Source of the DNA: an uncultured bacterium
GTDB lineage: Bacteria; Bacillota; Clostridia; Lachnospirales; Anaerotignaceae
Direction: 5' to 3'
NCBI GenBank assembly: GCA_905214825.1
Contig: CAJMNV010000080.1
Span: forward strand, 1 to 9,057
DNA length: 9,057 bases
The notes beneath the pieces were generated by a model that saw only the letters and a list, made by a program, of their open reading frames with translations, made no database searches and had not been told where the DNA came from. How positions within the stretch are numbered: position 1 is the first letter of the stretch; every line of letters begins with the position of its first letter. The translations under genes were made by a program, and so were the position numbers. Shown piece by piece: positions 1-6,855 of this stretch.

Positions 1-327
1 TGCCAAATTGGTTGCAAGCGGAATATTGTGTGTATCACACAAACGGAATAAAGAAGTATATTCATCATAAGATTGTGGTGATGCTGGATTTCTCAAAAAA
101 ATCAACATATCCAAATCGTTGTTTATGATTTGTGCTCCCAGTTGTTCAGAGCCTCCCAGTTGTCCTGCTAAGTATTTGTGTACATTCAAATTGGCTGCTT
201 CTTCCACAAGTCTGCCTGTGGTTGCAGTTGCAAATAATTCATGTTTGCATAAAATATGACGGTAAGCAATACATAAGTTTTCCATCAATTTTTTCTTATT
301 ATCGTCGGCAATCAATGCGATATTCAT
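1..327 (-). CDS. mgsA: Methylglyoxal-synthase-family protein, catalytic residues replaced (3' end outside window)
   Basis: The 109 visible codons align without a frameshift to methylglyoxal synthase, which converts dihydroxyacetone phosphate to methylglyoxal in the cytoplasm. Family marks are the N-terminal strand NIALIADD (2-9), the phosphate-loop-like TATTG (34-38), GGSEQLGAQI (58-67), LDMLIFLRNP (72-81) and NIPLATN (101-107). By my alignment from memory to E. coli MgsA (constant offset of 11), catalytic Asp71 is Ser60, Asp91 is Asn80, His98 is Tyr87, His19 is Asp8 and Asp101 is Tyr90 or Glu89. Asp20 is kept as Asp9. TGTTG has become TATTG. The fold therefore looks intact but synthase activity is doubtful. 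The ATG overlaps the rodA stop by 4 nt (ATGA), and a GGGGGG ribosome binding site lies in the last rodA codons, so translation is probably coupled. About 25-45 C-terminal residues are missing because the window ends. It could be a regulatory or structural paralogue; no enzyme role should be assumed. Confidence 0.85.
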   Translation of the reverse strand, partial: MNIALIADDNKKKLMENLCIAYRHILCKHELFATATTGRLVEEAANLNVHKYLAGQLGGSEQLGAQIINNDLDMLIFLRNPASPQSYDEYTSLFRLCDTHNIPLATNLA

Positions 328-1472
328 AACAATCCCCCCTCAAATAATGACCTAGAACATTTTTTCCGAATATTCAATACCAAACCGATTGCCACCATAT
401 TTGTCCACATAGAGCTGCCGCCATAGCTGACAAAAGGTAACGACATACCTGTATTTGGTACAATCCCTGTGGCAACACCTGCGTTGATAAATGTTTGAAA
501 AGCAAACATGCCTGCAATGCCTACCACAATCAGTTGGTTGAATGTATCTCTTGTTGATAATGCTATTATGATACAACGAAATACAACAAAGAGCAATAGC
601 CCTAATGTAAATATACAACCTAAAAATCCAAATTCTTCTCCGATAACGGAAAAAATGAAGTCGTTATGTGGTTCTGGCAAATAACTCAGTTGGTTCAGTG
701 TACCCTGAAACAATCCTTTTCCTGTCAGTTGTCCAGAACCAATGGCACTAATGGATTTTTCGGTTTGATAATATAAATCAGGGTCGGCAGTTGGGTCTAC
801 AAAAGAAAGAATACGATTGACTTGATGTGGTTCAAATATTTTGTCCACCAAAAGTGGATTTTCTCTTGTGACGTCCCAACAAATAAAAAGCAATATGGGC
901 AAACATACAATCACGACATTTCGTATCCATTGGTATTCGATACCTGCAATGAATATCAATATACAAAATATGGCAACCAATACCATACTTGCAGACAGTG
1001 CAGGTTGTTTTAATACCAATACAATGGGAATACCTACAATGACACAAAGTTTGATAAAAAATGGTAGTTGTGTGATTTCTTGTTTGTGTAAAGAAATATA
1101 TTTTGCCAAAAAGAATAACATAAACACTTTGGCAAATTCTGATGGTTGTATGGTTAAAGAGCCGATGGCAATCCAGCGTGTAGCCCCTTTTGATTCACTT
1201 CCCAAAACAAATACTGCCAAAAGAAAAGCAATATTGATAAAATAAATAGGAATATAAAATTGTGAAAAATATTCATAATCCGCATTTGCAGCAATCACCA
1301 TCAATACCAAACCAATACCAAAAAATACGATTTGTTTATAGACTTCGGAAGCACCTTCGCCCAGATTGAAATGTTTGGCACTGGCGATGCAGAGAATGCC
1401 AAATACACAAAGTATACACACAGCCCCCACCAAATACCAGTCCAAATTTTGTAACCATTTTTTTGTTTGCAT
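324..1472 (-). CDS. rodA: RodA, SEDS peptidoglycan glycosyltransferase
   Basis: Polytopic membrane protein of the RodA/FtsW/SpoVE family, 382 aa, which polymerises lipid II glycan strands for side-wall growth together with PBP2. About ten hydrophobic helices are visible. Family motifs are GATRWI (96-101), QPSEFAK (109-115), the loop around NRILSFVDP (219-227), GSGQLTGKG (245-253) and PHNDFIFSVIGEE (268-280), whose Asp271 matches the Asp thought to be catalytic. VPNTGMSLPFVSYGGSS lies near the C-terminus. The usual QPDLGT motif reads QPALSAS (156-162), so its acidic residue is missing. The start is ATG at 1472, because GGAG lies 7 nt upstream; the longer frame from 1505 has no such site and runs into the hairpin region. 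The stop overlaps mgsA by 4 nt. It is separated from minE by the largest gap in the cluster. Confidence 0.96.
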   Translation of the reverse strand: MQTKKWLQNLDWYLVGAVCILCVFGILCIASAKHFNLGEGASEVYKQIVFFGIGLVLMVIAANADYEYFSQFYIPIYFINIAFLLAVFVLGSESKGATRWIAIGSLTIQPSEFAKVFMLFFLAKYISLHKQEITQLPFFIKLCVIVGIPIVLVLKQPALSASMVLVAIFCILIFIAGIEYQWIRNVVIVCLPILLFICWDVTRENPLLVDKIFEPHQVNRILSFVDPTADPDLYYQTEKSISAIGSGQLTGKGLFQGTLNQLSYLPEPHNDFIFSVIGEEFGFLGCIFTLGLLLFVVFRCIIIALSTRDTFNQLIVVGIAGMFAFQTFINAGVATGIVPNTGMSLPFVSYGGSSMWTNMVAIGLVLNIRKKCSRSLFEGGLL

Positions 1473-1479
1473 GATGCAT

Positions 1480-1483
1480 CTCC
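1480..1483 (-). promoter_or_regulatory. rodA ribosome binding site that fixes the start
   Basis: GGAG (within ACGGAG) lies 7 nt before the ATG at 1472. It supports the 382-residue RodA over an 11-residue longer reading that starts at 1505. Confidence 0.65.
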
Positions 1484-1506
1484 GTTTCTTTGTGATAAAA
1501 TACAAT

Positions 1507-1553
1507 AAAGCCGCAGAAAAAAATCAAGTGTTGATTTTTATTTCCCCGGCTTT
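1507..1553. repeat. Two-tier inverted repeat in the minE-rodA gap
   Basis: An outer arm AAAGCCG (1507-1513) pairs with CGGCTTT (1547-1553). Inside it, AAAAATCAA (1519-1527) pairs perfectly with TTGATTTTT (1531-1539) around a 3-nt loop. On the transcribed minus strand the outer stem is followed by a T-rich but interrupted stretch (ATTGTATTTTATC), so it is a weak terminator at best. It may act as an attenuator, a processing site or a stability element between the Min genes and rodA. The other strand has the better T-run (TTTTCTTTTT), but no gene there needs it. The structure is seen in the sequence; its role is inference. Confidence 0.5.
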
Positions 1554-1561
1554 TCTTTTTA

Positions 1562-1861
1562 TTATTTTGCGTCGCTGTCCTGATTGACTTTCCGCATACT
1601 TTTAATAGGAATGTTGGCATAAAGCACAGGCACAGTACCGTTTTGATCATCAGACTCTGTTTGTGTGATTTGGATATCTAATTCATCATTATCGATTTCC
1701 ATGTAATTGGATATGACTTTGATGATATCGGTTTTGAGCATTTCCAATATCTGAGAAGAACAATTCACACGGTCATGTACCAAAACAAGTTTTAATCTAT
1801 CCTTTGCGACACTGCCAGAGGATGGCACGTTTTTTTTCTTCAAAAGATGAAACAAATCCAT
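1562..1861 (-). CDS. minE: MinE, topological specificity factor of the Min system
   Basis: 99 aa, close to the usual MinE length of about 90. MinE stimulates the MinD ATPase at the membrane and drives MinCD away from midcell. The N-terminal MDLFHLLKKK resembles the amphipathic membrane-targeting segment. AKDRLKLVLVHDR is the anti-MinCD helix/strand region with the conserved pattern (K/E)RL..(I/V)(V/I)..(D/E)R. The region with DIIKVISNYMEID matches the E. coli DILEVICKYVQID segment that opens the dimerisation domain, and YANIPI is its last strand. The start is ATG at 1861, 8 nt after AAAGGAG. A GTG three codons upstream lies inside that ribosome binding site and is rejected. It follows minD by 32 nt. 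Confidence 0.96.
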   Translation of the reverse strand: MDLFHLLKKKNVPSSGSVAKDRLKLVLVHDRVNCSSQILEMLKTDIIKVISNYMEIDNDELDIQITQTESDDQNGTVPVLYANIPIKSMRKVNQDSDAK

Positions 1862-1869
1862 AGACGACA

Positions 1870-1876
1870 CTCCTTT
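1870..1876 (-). promoter_or_regulatory. minE ribosome binding site that fixes the start
   Basis: AAAGGAG ends 8 nt before the ATG at 1861. The in-frame GTG at 1870 overlaps this site and so cannot be the start it serves. Confidence 0.75.
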
Positions 1877-1893
1877 CCAAAAGGTTGCATTTT

Positions 1894-2691
1894 TTAGTGG
1901 TTGAACAGTTTTTTGAGTTTGTCCATAAAAGTTTCAGCTTCTTGTTCAAATGTCATCAAGGGGATACTTTGTCCCATAATGCGTTGTACAATATTACGAT
2001 ATGCTTGTCCTGCAGAGGAGTCATAGTTGCTGACAGCGGGTTCACCTTTGTTTGCGGCAATGACAATGCTTTCATCATCTGGTACAACACCCAAAATATC
2101 TATGGCAAGAATTTCTGTGACATCTTCAATATTCATCATTTCGCCACGTTTCATCAAATCCACACGCAGACGGTTTAATACTAAACCAGGATTATTTAAG
2201 CCGTTTGCTTCTAAAAGCCCAATGATGCGGTCGGCATCACGCACAGCAGAAACTTCGGGTGTGGTCACAACCAAAGCACGGTCTGCACCTGCAATGGCGT
2301 TTTTAAATCCTTGTTCGATACCCGCAGGACAGTCTATGATGATGTAGTCAAAACCTTCTTCTTTGAGATTGTCACATAATTTTTGCATTTGTTCCGGAGA
2401 AACAGCATCTTTATCTCTGGTTTGTGCCGCAGGCAGTAAAAACAATCCATCATAACGTTTGTCTTTGATTAAGGCTTGTTTAAGACGGCAATTTCCTTCC
2501 ACAACATCAACCAAGTCATATACAATGCGGTTTTCCAGCCCCATTACAACATCTAAGTTACGTAAACCAATATCTGCATCTACCAAAGCAACTCTTTTGC
2601 CCTGTATTGCCAAGCCGCAACCCAAGTTTGCACTAGTTGTGGTTTTGCCAACACCGCCTTTGCCGCTGGTGATTACAATAACTTCACTCAT
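1894..2691 (-). CDS. minD: MinD, septum-site-determining ATPase
   Basis: 265 aa, typical MinD length. A ParA/MinD-type ATPase that binds the membrane as an ATP dimer and recruits MinC to block FtsZ polymerisation. The deviant Walker A GKGGVGKTT occupies residues 10-18, with signature Lys11 and Lys16. DADIGLRNLD (38-47) is the switch-I/Walker A' stretch, and YIIIDCPAGIE is Walker B. The C-terminal ETFMDKLKKLFNH is the amphipathic membrane-targeting helix. The ATG at 2691 is preceded by GGGGG at 8 nt, directly after the minC TAG. It lies 12 nt after minC and 32 nt before minE, consistent with balanced expression of the three Min proteins. Nothing in the sequence looks damaged. Confidence 0.98.
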   Translation of the reverse strand: MSEVIVITSGKGGVGKTTTSANLGCGLAIQGKRVALVDADIGLRNLDVVMGLENRIVYDLVDVVEGNCRLKQALIKDKRYDGLFLLPAAQTRDKDAVSPEQMQKLCDNLKEEGFDYIIIDCPAGIEQGFKNAIAGADRALVVTTPEVSAVRDADRIIGLLEANGLNNPGLVLNRLRVDLMKRGEMMNIEDVTEILAIDILGVVPDDESIVIAANKGEPAVSNYDSSAGQAYRNIVQRIMGQSIPLMTFEQEAETFMDKLKKLFNH

Positions 2692-2703
2692 GGATAAATC
2701 CCC

Positions 2704-3447
2704 CTAGTCGTTCTTCAAATTTGTTTCATCAGAAACAATGTTGTATTTTTGTAAAAGTATTGGACGGCATGGTTTGCTGTCCTGATACGAAAATATCAGA
2801 TATATTTGTATTTTAGCAAAAATATACCAAATATGGACGAAAATTTGTCCTTCTTGTACAAATGCGTACTCTGCCGGTTTGATATTGCGTTTTTCTTCGT
2901 TTGGAAAACGGGTGATGATGTCAGCAATACGCAGTTGTACAGGGAGCATGTGTATGGCAGCGATAAAAGCATCTGTTAAGCCATTACAACCTGCATGGGC
3001 AATGCCGCGTAATTGTCCCAACACAATGATATTGCCTGTGGCTTTGACTTCTGCACCAGGGTTGACGTCGCCCAATAACACAAGGCTGCCGTCAAATTCC
3101 AATGTTTGCCCATTTCGCAAAGAACCTTTGTGGAATTTGGTTGTCATACAATCCAGATTGTCGCATAAATCTATCAAACGTTTGGAATGGCTGTCTTCCA
3201 CTTTCAGATATGTGATTGTCATTGTGGTGTTGTTTGTGATGATTTCCAGTATGCGATTTTCTTCTTCTTCTGAAAATGTTCTGCCTTGTAATACCAAAGC
3301 GGTTTTTACATGGTCAAAGAACTTTCCTGCTTTTGTGACTTTTTGTTGTAATTGTTCACAAAGTGTATCAAACGGAATATCTCCTAAAAATCGTATTGCA
3401 ATACCATCTTTTGTGCCTTTGAATATGACATGATTTTCCTGTTTCAT
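2704..3447 (-). CDS. minC: MinC, FtsZ inhibitor, with a 42-residue C-terminal tail
   Basis: 247 aa. MinC blocks FtsZ assembly and is placed by MinD. The N-terminal domain covers about residues 1-100. The C-terminal beta-helix domain starts near GSLRNGQTLEF (108-118), followed by GDVNPGAEVKATGNIIVLG (126-144), QLRGIAHAG and IADIITRFP. The MinD-contact motif usually written RSGQ reads RNGQ (111-114). The family normally ends near EGQIFVE; here EGQIFV (199-204) is followed by His205 and a hydrophobic run WYIFAKIQIYLIF (207-219), then a polar end, with the stop 12 nt before minD. The tail (2832-2704) is AT-rich and contains inverted repeats, as if former intergenic DNA had become coding. The start is ATG 3447, 5 nt after AGGAGG. 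A longer in-frame start at 3579 would overlap the PBP2 gene and is rejected. Confidence 0.94.
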   Translation of the reverse strand: MKQENHVIFKGTKDGIAIRFLGDIPFDTLCEQLQQKVTKAGKFFDHVKTALVLQGRTFSEEEENRILEIITNNTTMTITYLKVEDSHSKRLIDLCDNLDCMTTKFHKGSLRNGQTLEFDGSLVLLGDVNPGAEVKATGNIIVLGQLRGIAHAGCNGLTDAFIAAIHMLPVQLRIADIITRFPNEEKRNIKPAEYAFVQEGQIFVHIWYIFAKIQIYLIFSYQDSKPCRPILLQKYNIVSDETNLKND

Positions 3448-3463
3448 GCTTGCCTCCTGTTTA

Positions 3464-6316
3464 TCATTGTGCCAATAGTGTTTCCATGTTGGTATTTGTT
3501 GGAACATAATCCAGCCCCAAATATTCCCGTATGATTGCCTTTGCCACCTTGGGGGCAGGGGAACCATAATTTTCACCAAATGGTATCATAACGGTGATGG
3601 CAATTTGAGGGTCGTCGTAAGGTGCAAAGCATACCAACCATGTGTGGGAACTGCGAGAAAGGTCTTCTTGTGCAGTACCAGACTTGGAAGCAACTTTCAC
3701 AGGTAAATCGGTAAATGCAGTACGTAATGTACCTTTTGTACCATAAGAAACCAAATACATACCCTCATAAACTGCTTGTAGATTGTTTTCTTGTAATGGA
3801 ATAATATTTTCCACAACTTCTTCTTTTTGTTCATAAATAGAACCATCAGGATTTGCCACTTTATCTACCAAATGATATTGGTACAATGTACCACCATTTG
3901 CCAATGTGGCAATGTAACGGTTCATTTGTGCAGGCGTATAACTGTTGACAGATTGCCCGATGAATGCACGAATGGTATCCCCATCTGTCCAGCGTGTTTG
4001 GCTGGTTGTGGCATCTGGGTTGTATGTTTTGATGGTTCTTTCTTTGTAATAAGGTGATGCCATTGTGGGAGCGTATTCTTCCAATTCAATGCCTGTGACA
4101 GAATTTAGCCCAAATGCTGCCATATATTCGTTTAATGTGGAAATTGCTTTTTCGGTTGTACCATTTTTTGCATTGCCCATACGATATCCCAGTTCATAAA
4201 AGAAGTAGTTACAAGATACCTCCAAAGCATGGTCTATGGTCAATGTACCATGGTTGCCCCCTGTGTTGCTGTAATACCAACAACGTGCATAAGGCGTGCT
4301 GGCATCTTTGAATATCCCATATGTTTTTATTGCCGTATTTGGTGTGATTGTGCCTGATTCCAATCCTGCCAATGCAGGTATCATTTTAAATGTGGAACCA
4401 GGAGCTTTTTTTTGTTTCAAAGGGCGGTTAACTAATGGTGTATTCATATCTTCCAACAAAGAATTATAATAGCTGTTGTTAAATGTGTTTACTAGTTGGT
4501 TGTTGTCAAAAGAAGGATATGTCACCAAAGCCAAAACCTTGCCACTATCCACTTCTGAAACAACAACAGAACCTGTGGAAGGGTCAAGACCGGTGTCAGA
4601 AGGTGACATTTCACCGTTTTCCAATTTGCGTATGATAAATGTAGAGGGAGCAACTGCACCACTTTGTATGGCTTGTAAATCTTCTGGTGTGGCAGATAAT
4701 CGCCCTTGTTCTATCATAGAAAGCAAAAGTTCTTTTGCAGACACAGACCCCTTGGATAAACCATCTGTTAAAAATGTTTGTAAAATTTCTGATGCATCTT
4801 CTCGATTTGTGTCAAAATCAGGCACGGATGCTTTACAACGTGCAACCAAAGCCGCTTGTATGCTATCATCAGATGCAGAAAGCATTTTTGATGCGGAGAT
4901 ATGATTGGTATTTACCATGGAAACAAACAATTCCAAAGTAGATACGCCATATTTGCCACCGGATTTCAAACGATTGAGCAAAACCTGTCTCAATTCTTCT
5001 TCCAATGCAGTGTAAGTGGTAGATTGCAATTTGCTGTCAATGGTCAAATAAACATCTTTGCCGGCAGTGGGTTCTGTGGAGCCGATGACACTCATTCGTC
5101 TGCCTTGGTTGTCTACTTCCATTGTGATTTTACCGTCTACACCATTGAGCTGTTGTTCGTATAATTTTTCAATGCCTGCTTGCCCAACAATGTCTGTATT
5201 GCTGTAAACGGGATTTCCTTCTGCATCAACAATATCTTGATACAATGGCATATCTGCATCTGTCATTTGTCTGATATAGCCTGTGATATGGGCAAAGTGT
5301 TCTCCATTGGGATATTCTCGCAAAGATGCTGTGCTGACCAACACATTGGGAAATATATCTTGGTTTTCTTCCACATATGCCAATGTTTTATCACTAATAT
5401 CGGTGGCGACGGTAACAGATTGATATTTTTGATATCGTACTGCATATAACGAATTGCGGATACCAATGGTATTTCTGACCAAATCGGTAGGTAAGTATTC
5501 TGGTAATCCAAAATAATCCCGCAAATAATCCAGCATTTGTATAGAATCATAACCAAACAATTCATTTTCTGTTACGTCTTTGGTTTTCCAGGTACGTTTC
5601 CAGTTTTCTTCTTTCTTTTTGTTTCCGCCAAACTGCAAGTGATAAGGATATTCCATATCCATGGGAATGTCATCTATCACAGTTTCCCCAAATTCCATAA
5701 ATTTTTGTGACAACGTCAATGCCATTAAGTTTTTATCTGTCAATGCCAAAGAATAATAGATGTACATACGTTTTTGTGCATCGGTATAATGGGTAGGGGC
5801 ATTGTATGCTTCATATAAGTATTGCAGGCATTGTTCTGCGGTAAAATCCATTTGCCGTTTTTGTAAACCAATCATTTCTTTCCATTGTTTTTCTGCTTTT
5901 TTCTGTTCTTTTTCATCGCCTGTAAACAAAAATGTGTATGGAGTTGTTTTGCTGATGGGTAAATCATCAGCAGCAGTTGTACCCTGTGCAAACATGATGT
6001 CTAATAAGTCGGTAATCAGTTGGTTCCGATGTTCTGTCAAATCCAAAGCCACACTATCATCAATTTGCACAGAATATGCCACTTTGTTTATCGCAAGAGG
6101 TCTACCATATCGGTCATAGATATTCCCACGAGAGGCAGGTACATTGACTTCTTTGGATACGCTTGTTGTCAAAGAAACATCATATTCGCTACCGTTTAAA
6201 ATCTGCAATATGAACAAACGAATGACCAATATGGAAAAAAGTATAAAAATACCAACAAGCACAACAAATATTCTACTTTTACATAATTCTAAAAAACGTT
6301 CCCAGTATTTTCGCAT
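3464..6316 (-). CDS. mrdA: Penicillin-binding protein 2-type transpeptidase, elongasome (extended, 950 aa)
   Basis: Class B PBP that cross-links peptidoglycan outside the membrane and works with RodA. One N-terminal membrane anchor lies at about 15-40, with no cleavable signal. The pedestal/dimerisation signature is RGNIYDRYGRPLA (63-75); GQAGIEKLYEQQLNG follows before the transpeptidase domain. Active-site motifs are complete: STFK (catalytic Ser641, Lys644), SCN (701-703) and KSGT (878-881). At 950 aa it is about 250-350 longer than classical PBP2. The extra length sits in a pedestal containing two colinear repeats about 98 residues apart (about 98-196 and 196-295) and an insert (about 430-577) between the LTID strand and the SVVVSEVDSGKVLALV strand. 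The ATG at 6316 follows AAGGAGG by 6 nt. It lies 26 nt after mreD and 16 nt before minC. The position after mreBCD supports PBP2 rather than divisome PBP3. Confidence 0.95.
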   Translation of the reverse strand: MRKYWERFLELCKSRIFVVLVGIFILFSILVIRLFILQILNGSEYDVSLTTSVSKEVNVPASRGNIYDRYGRPLAINKVAYSVQIDDSVALDLTEHRNQLITDLLDIMFAQGTTAADDLPISKTTPYTFLFTGDEKEQKKAEKQWKEMIGLQKRQMDFTAEQCLQYLYEAYNAPTHYTDAQKRMYIYYSLALTDKNLMALTLSQKFMEFGETVIDDIPMDMEYPYHLQFGGNKKKEENWKRTWKTKDVTENELFGYDSIQMLDYLRDYFGLPEYLPTDLVRNTIGIRNSLYAVRYQKYQSVTVATDISDKTLAYVEENQDIFPNVLVSTASLREYPNGEHFAHITGYIRQMTDADMPLYQDIVDAEGNPVYSNTDIVGQAGIEKLYEQQLNGVDGKITMEVDNQGRRMSVIGSTEPTAGKDVYLTIDSKLQSTTYTALEEELRQVLLNRLKSGGKYGVSTLELFVSMVNTNHISASKMLSASDDSIQAALVARCKASVPDFDTNREDASEILQTFLTDGLSKGSVSAKELLLSMIEQGRLSATPEDLQAIQSGAVAPSTFIIRKLENGEMSPSDTGLDPSTGSVVVSEVDSGKVLALVTYPSFDNNQLVNTFNNSYYNSLLEDMNTPLVNRPLKQKKAPGSTFKMIPALAGLESGTITPNTAIKTYGIFKDASTPYARCWYYSNTGGNHGTLTIDHALEVSCNYFFYELGYRMGNAKNGTTEKAISTLNEYMAAFGLNSVTGIELEEYAPTMASPYYKERTIKTYNPDATTSQTRWTDGDTIRAFIGQSVNSYTPAQMNRYIATLANGGTLYQYHLVDKVANPDGSIYEQKEEVVENIIPLQENNLQAVYEGMYLVSYGTKGTLRTAFTDLPVKVASKSGTAQEDLSRSSHTWLVCFAPYDDPQIAITVMIPFGENYGSPAPKVAKAIIREYLGLDYVPTNTNMETLLAQ

Positions 6317-6342
6317 TGGAAACCTCCTTGCAAACAGGCAGG

Positions 6343-6855
6343 TTAAAACAGCCGATATTTATATTTCTCTTTCAATTCCAGCCATTCATTGATACCAAAT
6401 AATATACGATACATCGGAATGGTGATAATTGCAGTATACACCACTTGTGGTATCAGTAAATGCACAACAAAATAAATCAAATTGGTTTCACCATGTAATA
6501 CAAATCCGGTGATAAACAAAATGGTTTCATAAAAAATTGCACCCAATGAGCAAGTAATGATGGGCAATAAATAGTTTTCACGATAGAAATCTTTTTGCCC
6601 ACGACCTGCCCAAAGTCCAGCAAGAAAAAACAGTAATGTGTAAAACCCAAAAGAAACACCAAAGAATATATCTATTAGTAAACCGTTGCAAAATCCAACA
6701 ATACAACCTTCGTTTTCACCACGCAAAAGAGCATATGACACCACAAGAATGAAAGCAGTATTGGGTACAACACCACGAATGGCAATATAAGGCAGTAATG
6801 TTGTTTGCAAAATAAAATTGACAAGAGTCAATATGGTGGTAATCAATATTCTCAA
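6343..6855 (-). CDS. mreD: MreD, rod-shape membrane protein (TTG start)
   Basis: 170 aa, normal for MreD, almost entirely hydrophobic with about five membrane helices. It is the integral-membrane partner of MreC and the PBP2-RodA pair. Family pattern: VVPNTAFILVV in helix 2, and G(54)FCNGLLIDIFFG(66), which contains the conserved G..GL..D...G motif, followed by GFYTLLFFLAGLWAG. A charged tail (ELKEKYKYRLF) lies at the end. The only start that fits is TTG at 6855, 7 nt after AGGAGG; it overlaps the mreC stop as TTGA, so translation is likely coupled to mreC. Confidence 0.93.
   Translation of the reverse strand: MRILITTILTLVNFILQTTLLPYIAIRGVVPNTAFILVVSYALLRGENEGCIVGFCNGLLIDIFFGVSFGFYTLLFFLAGLWAGRGQKDFYRENYLLPIITCSLGAIFYETILFITGFVLHGETNLIYFVVHLLIPQVVYTAIITIPMYRILFGINEWLELKEKYKYRLF

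Noticed and set aside
1..327. mgsA as a frameshifted pseudogene
   Set aside because: All 109 visible codons are open and align colinearly with the family; the oddity is in specific residues, not in frame breaks.
1495..1527. Possible internal promoter before rodA (TTGATT at 1527-1522, 17 nt, TGTATT at 1504-1499)
   Set aside because: Only a four-of-six -10 match in very T-rich DNA, and it overlaps the hairpin arms; not strong enough to list.
1507..1560. Plus-strand intrinsic terminator (CGGCTTTTCTTTTT)
   Set aside because: The T-run is better on this strand, but no plus-strand gene or convergent transcript exists here; listed only as an inverted repeat.
2879..3433. 184-codon open frame on the plus strand
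   Set aside because: It lies entirely antisense to minC, its product has no recognisable domain or sensible composition, and minC is clearly the coding strand.
3448..3579. 44-codon N-terminal extension of MinC
   Set aside because: It would overlap the PBP2 coding end in another frame, while AGGAGG sits 5 nt before the ATG at 3447, where MinC homology begins.
4476..4904. 142-codon plus-strand open frame within the PBP2 gene
   Set aside because: It is a shadow of the Ser-rich insert of PBP2; no family resemblance, and it overlaps a gene with intact motifs on both sides of the insert.
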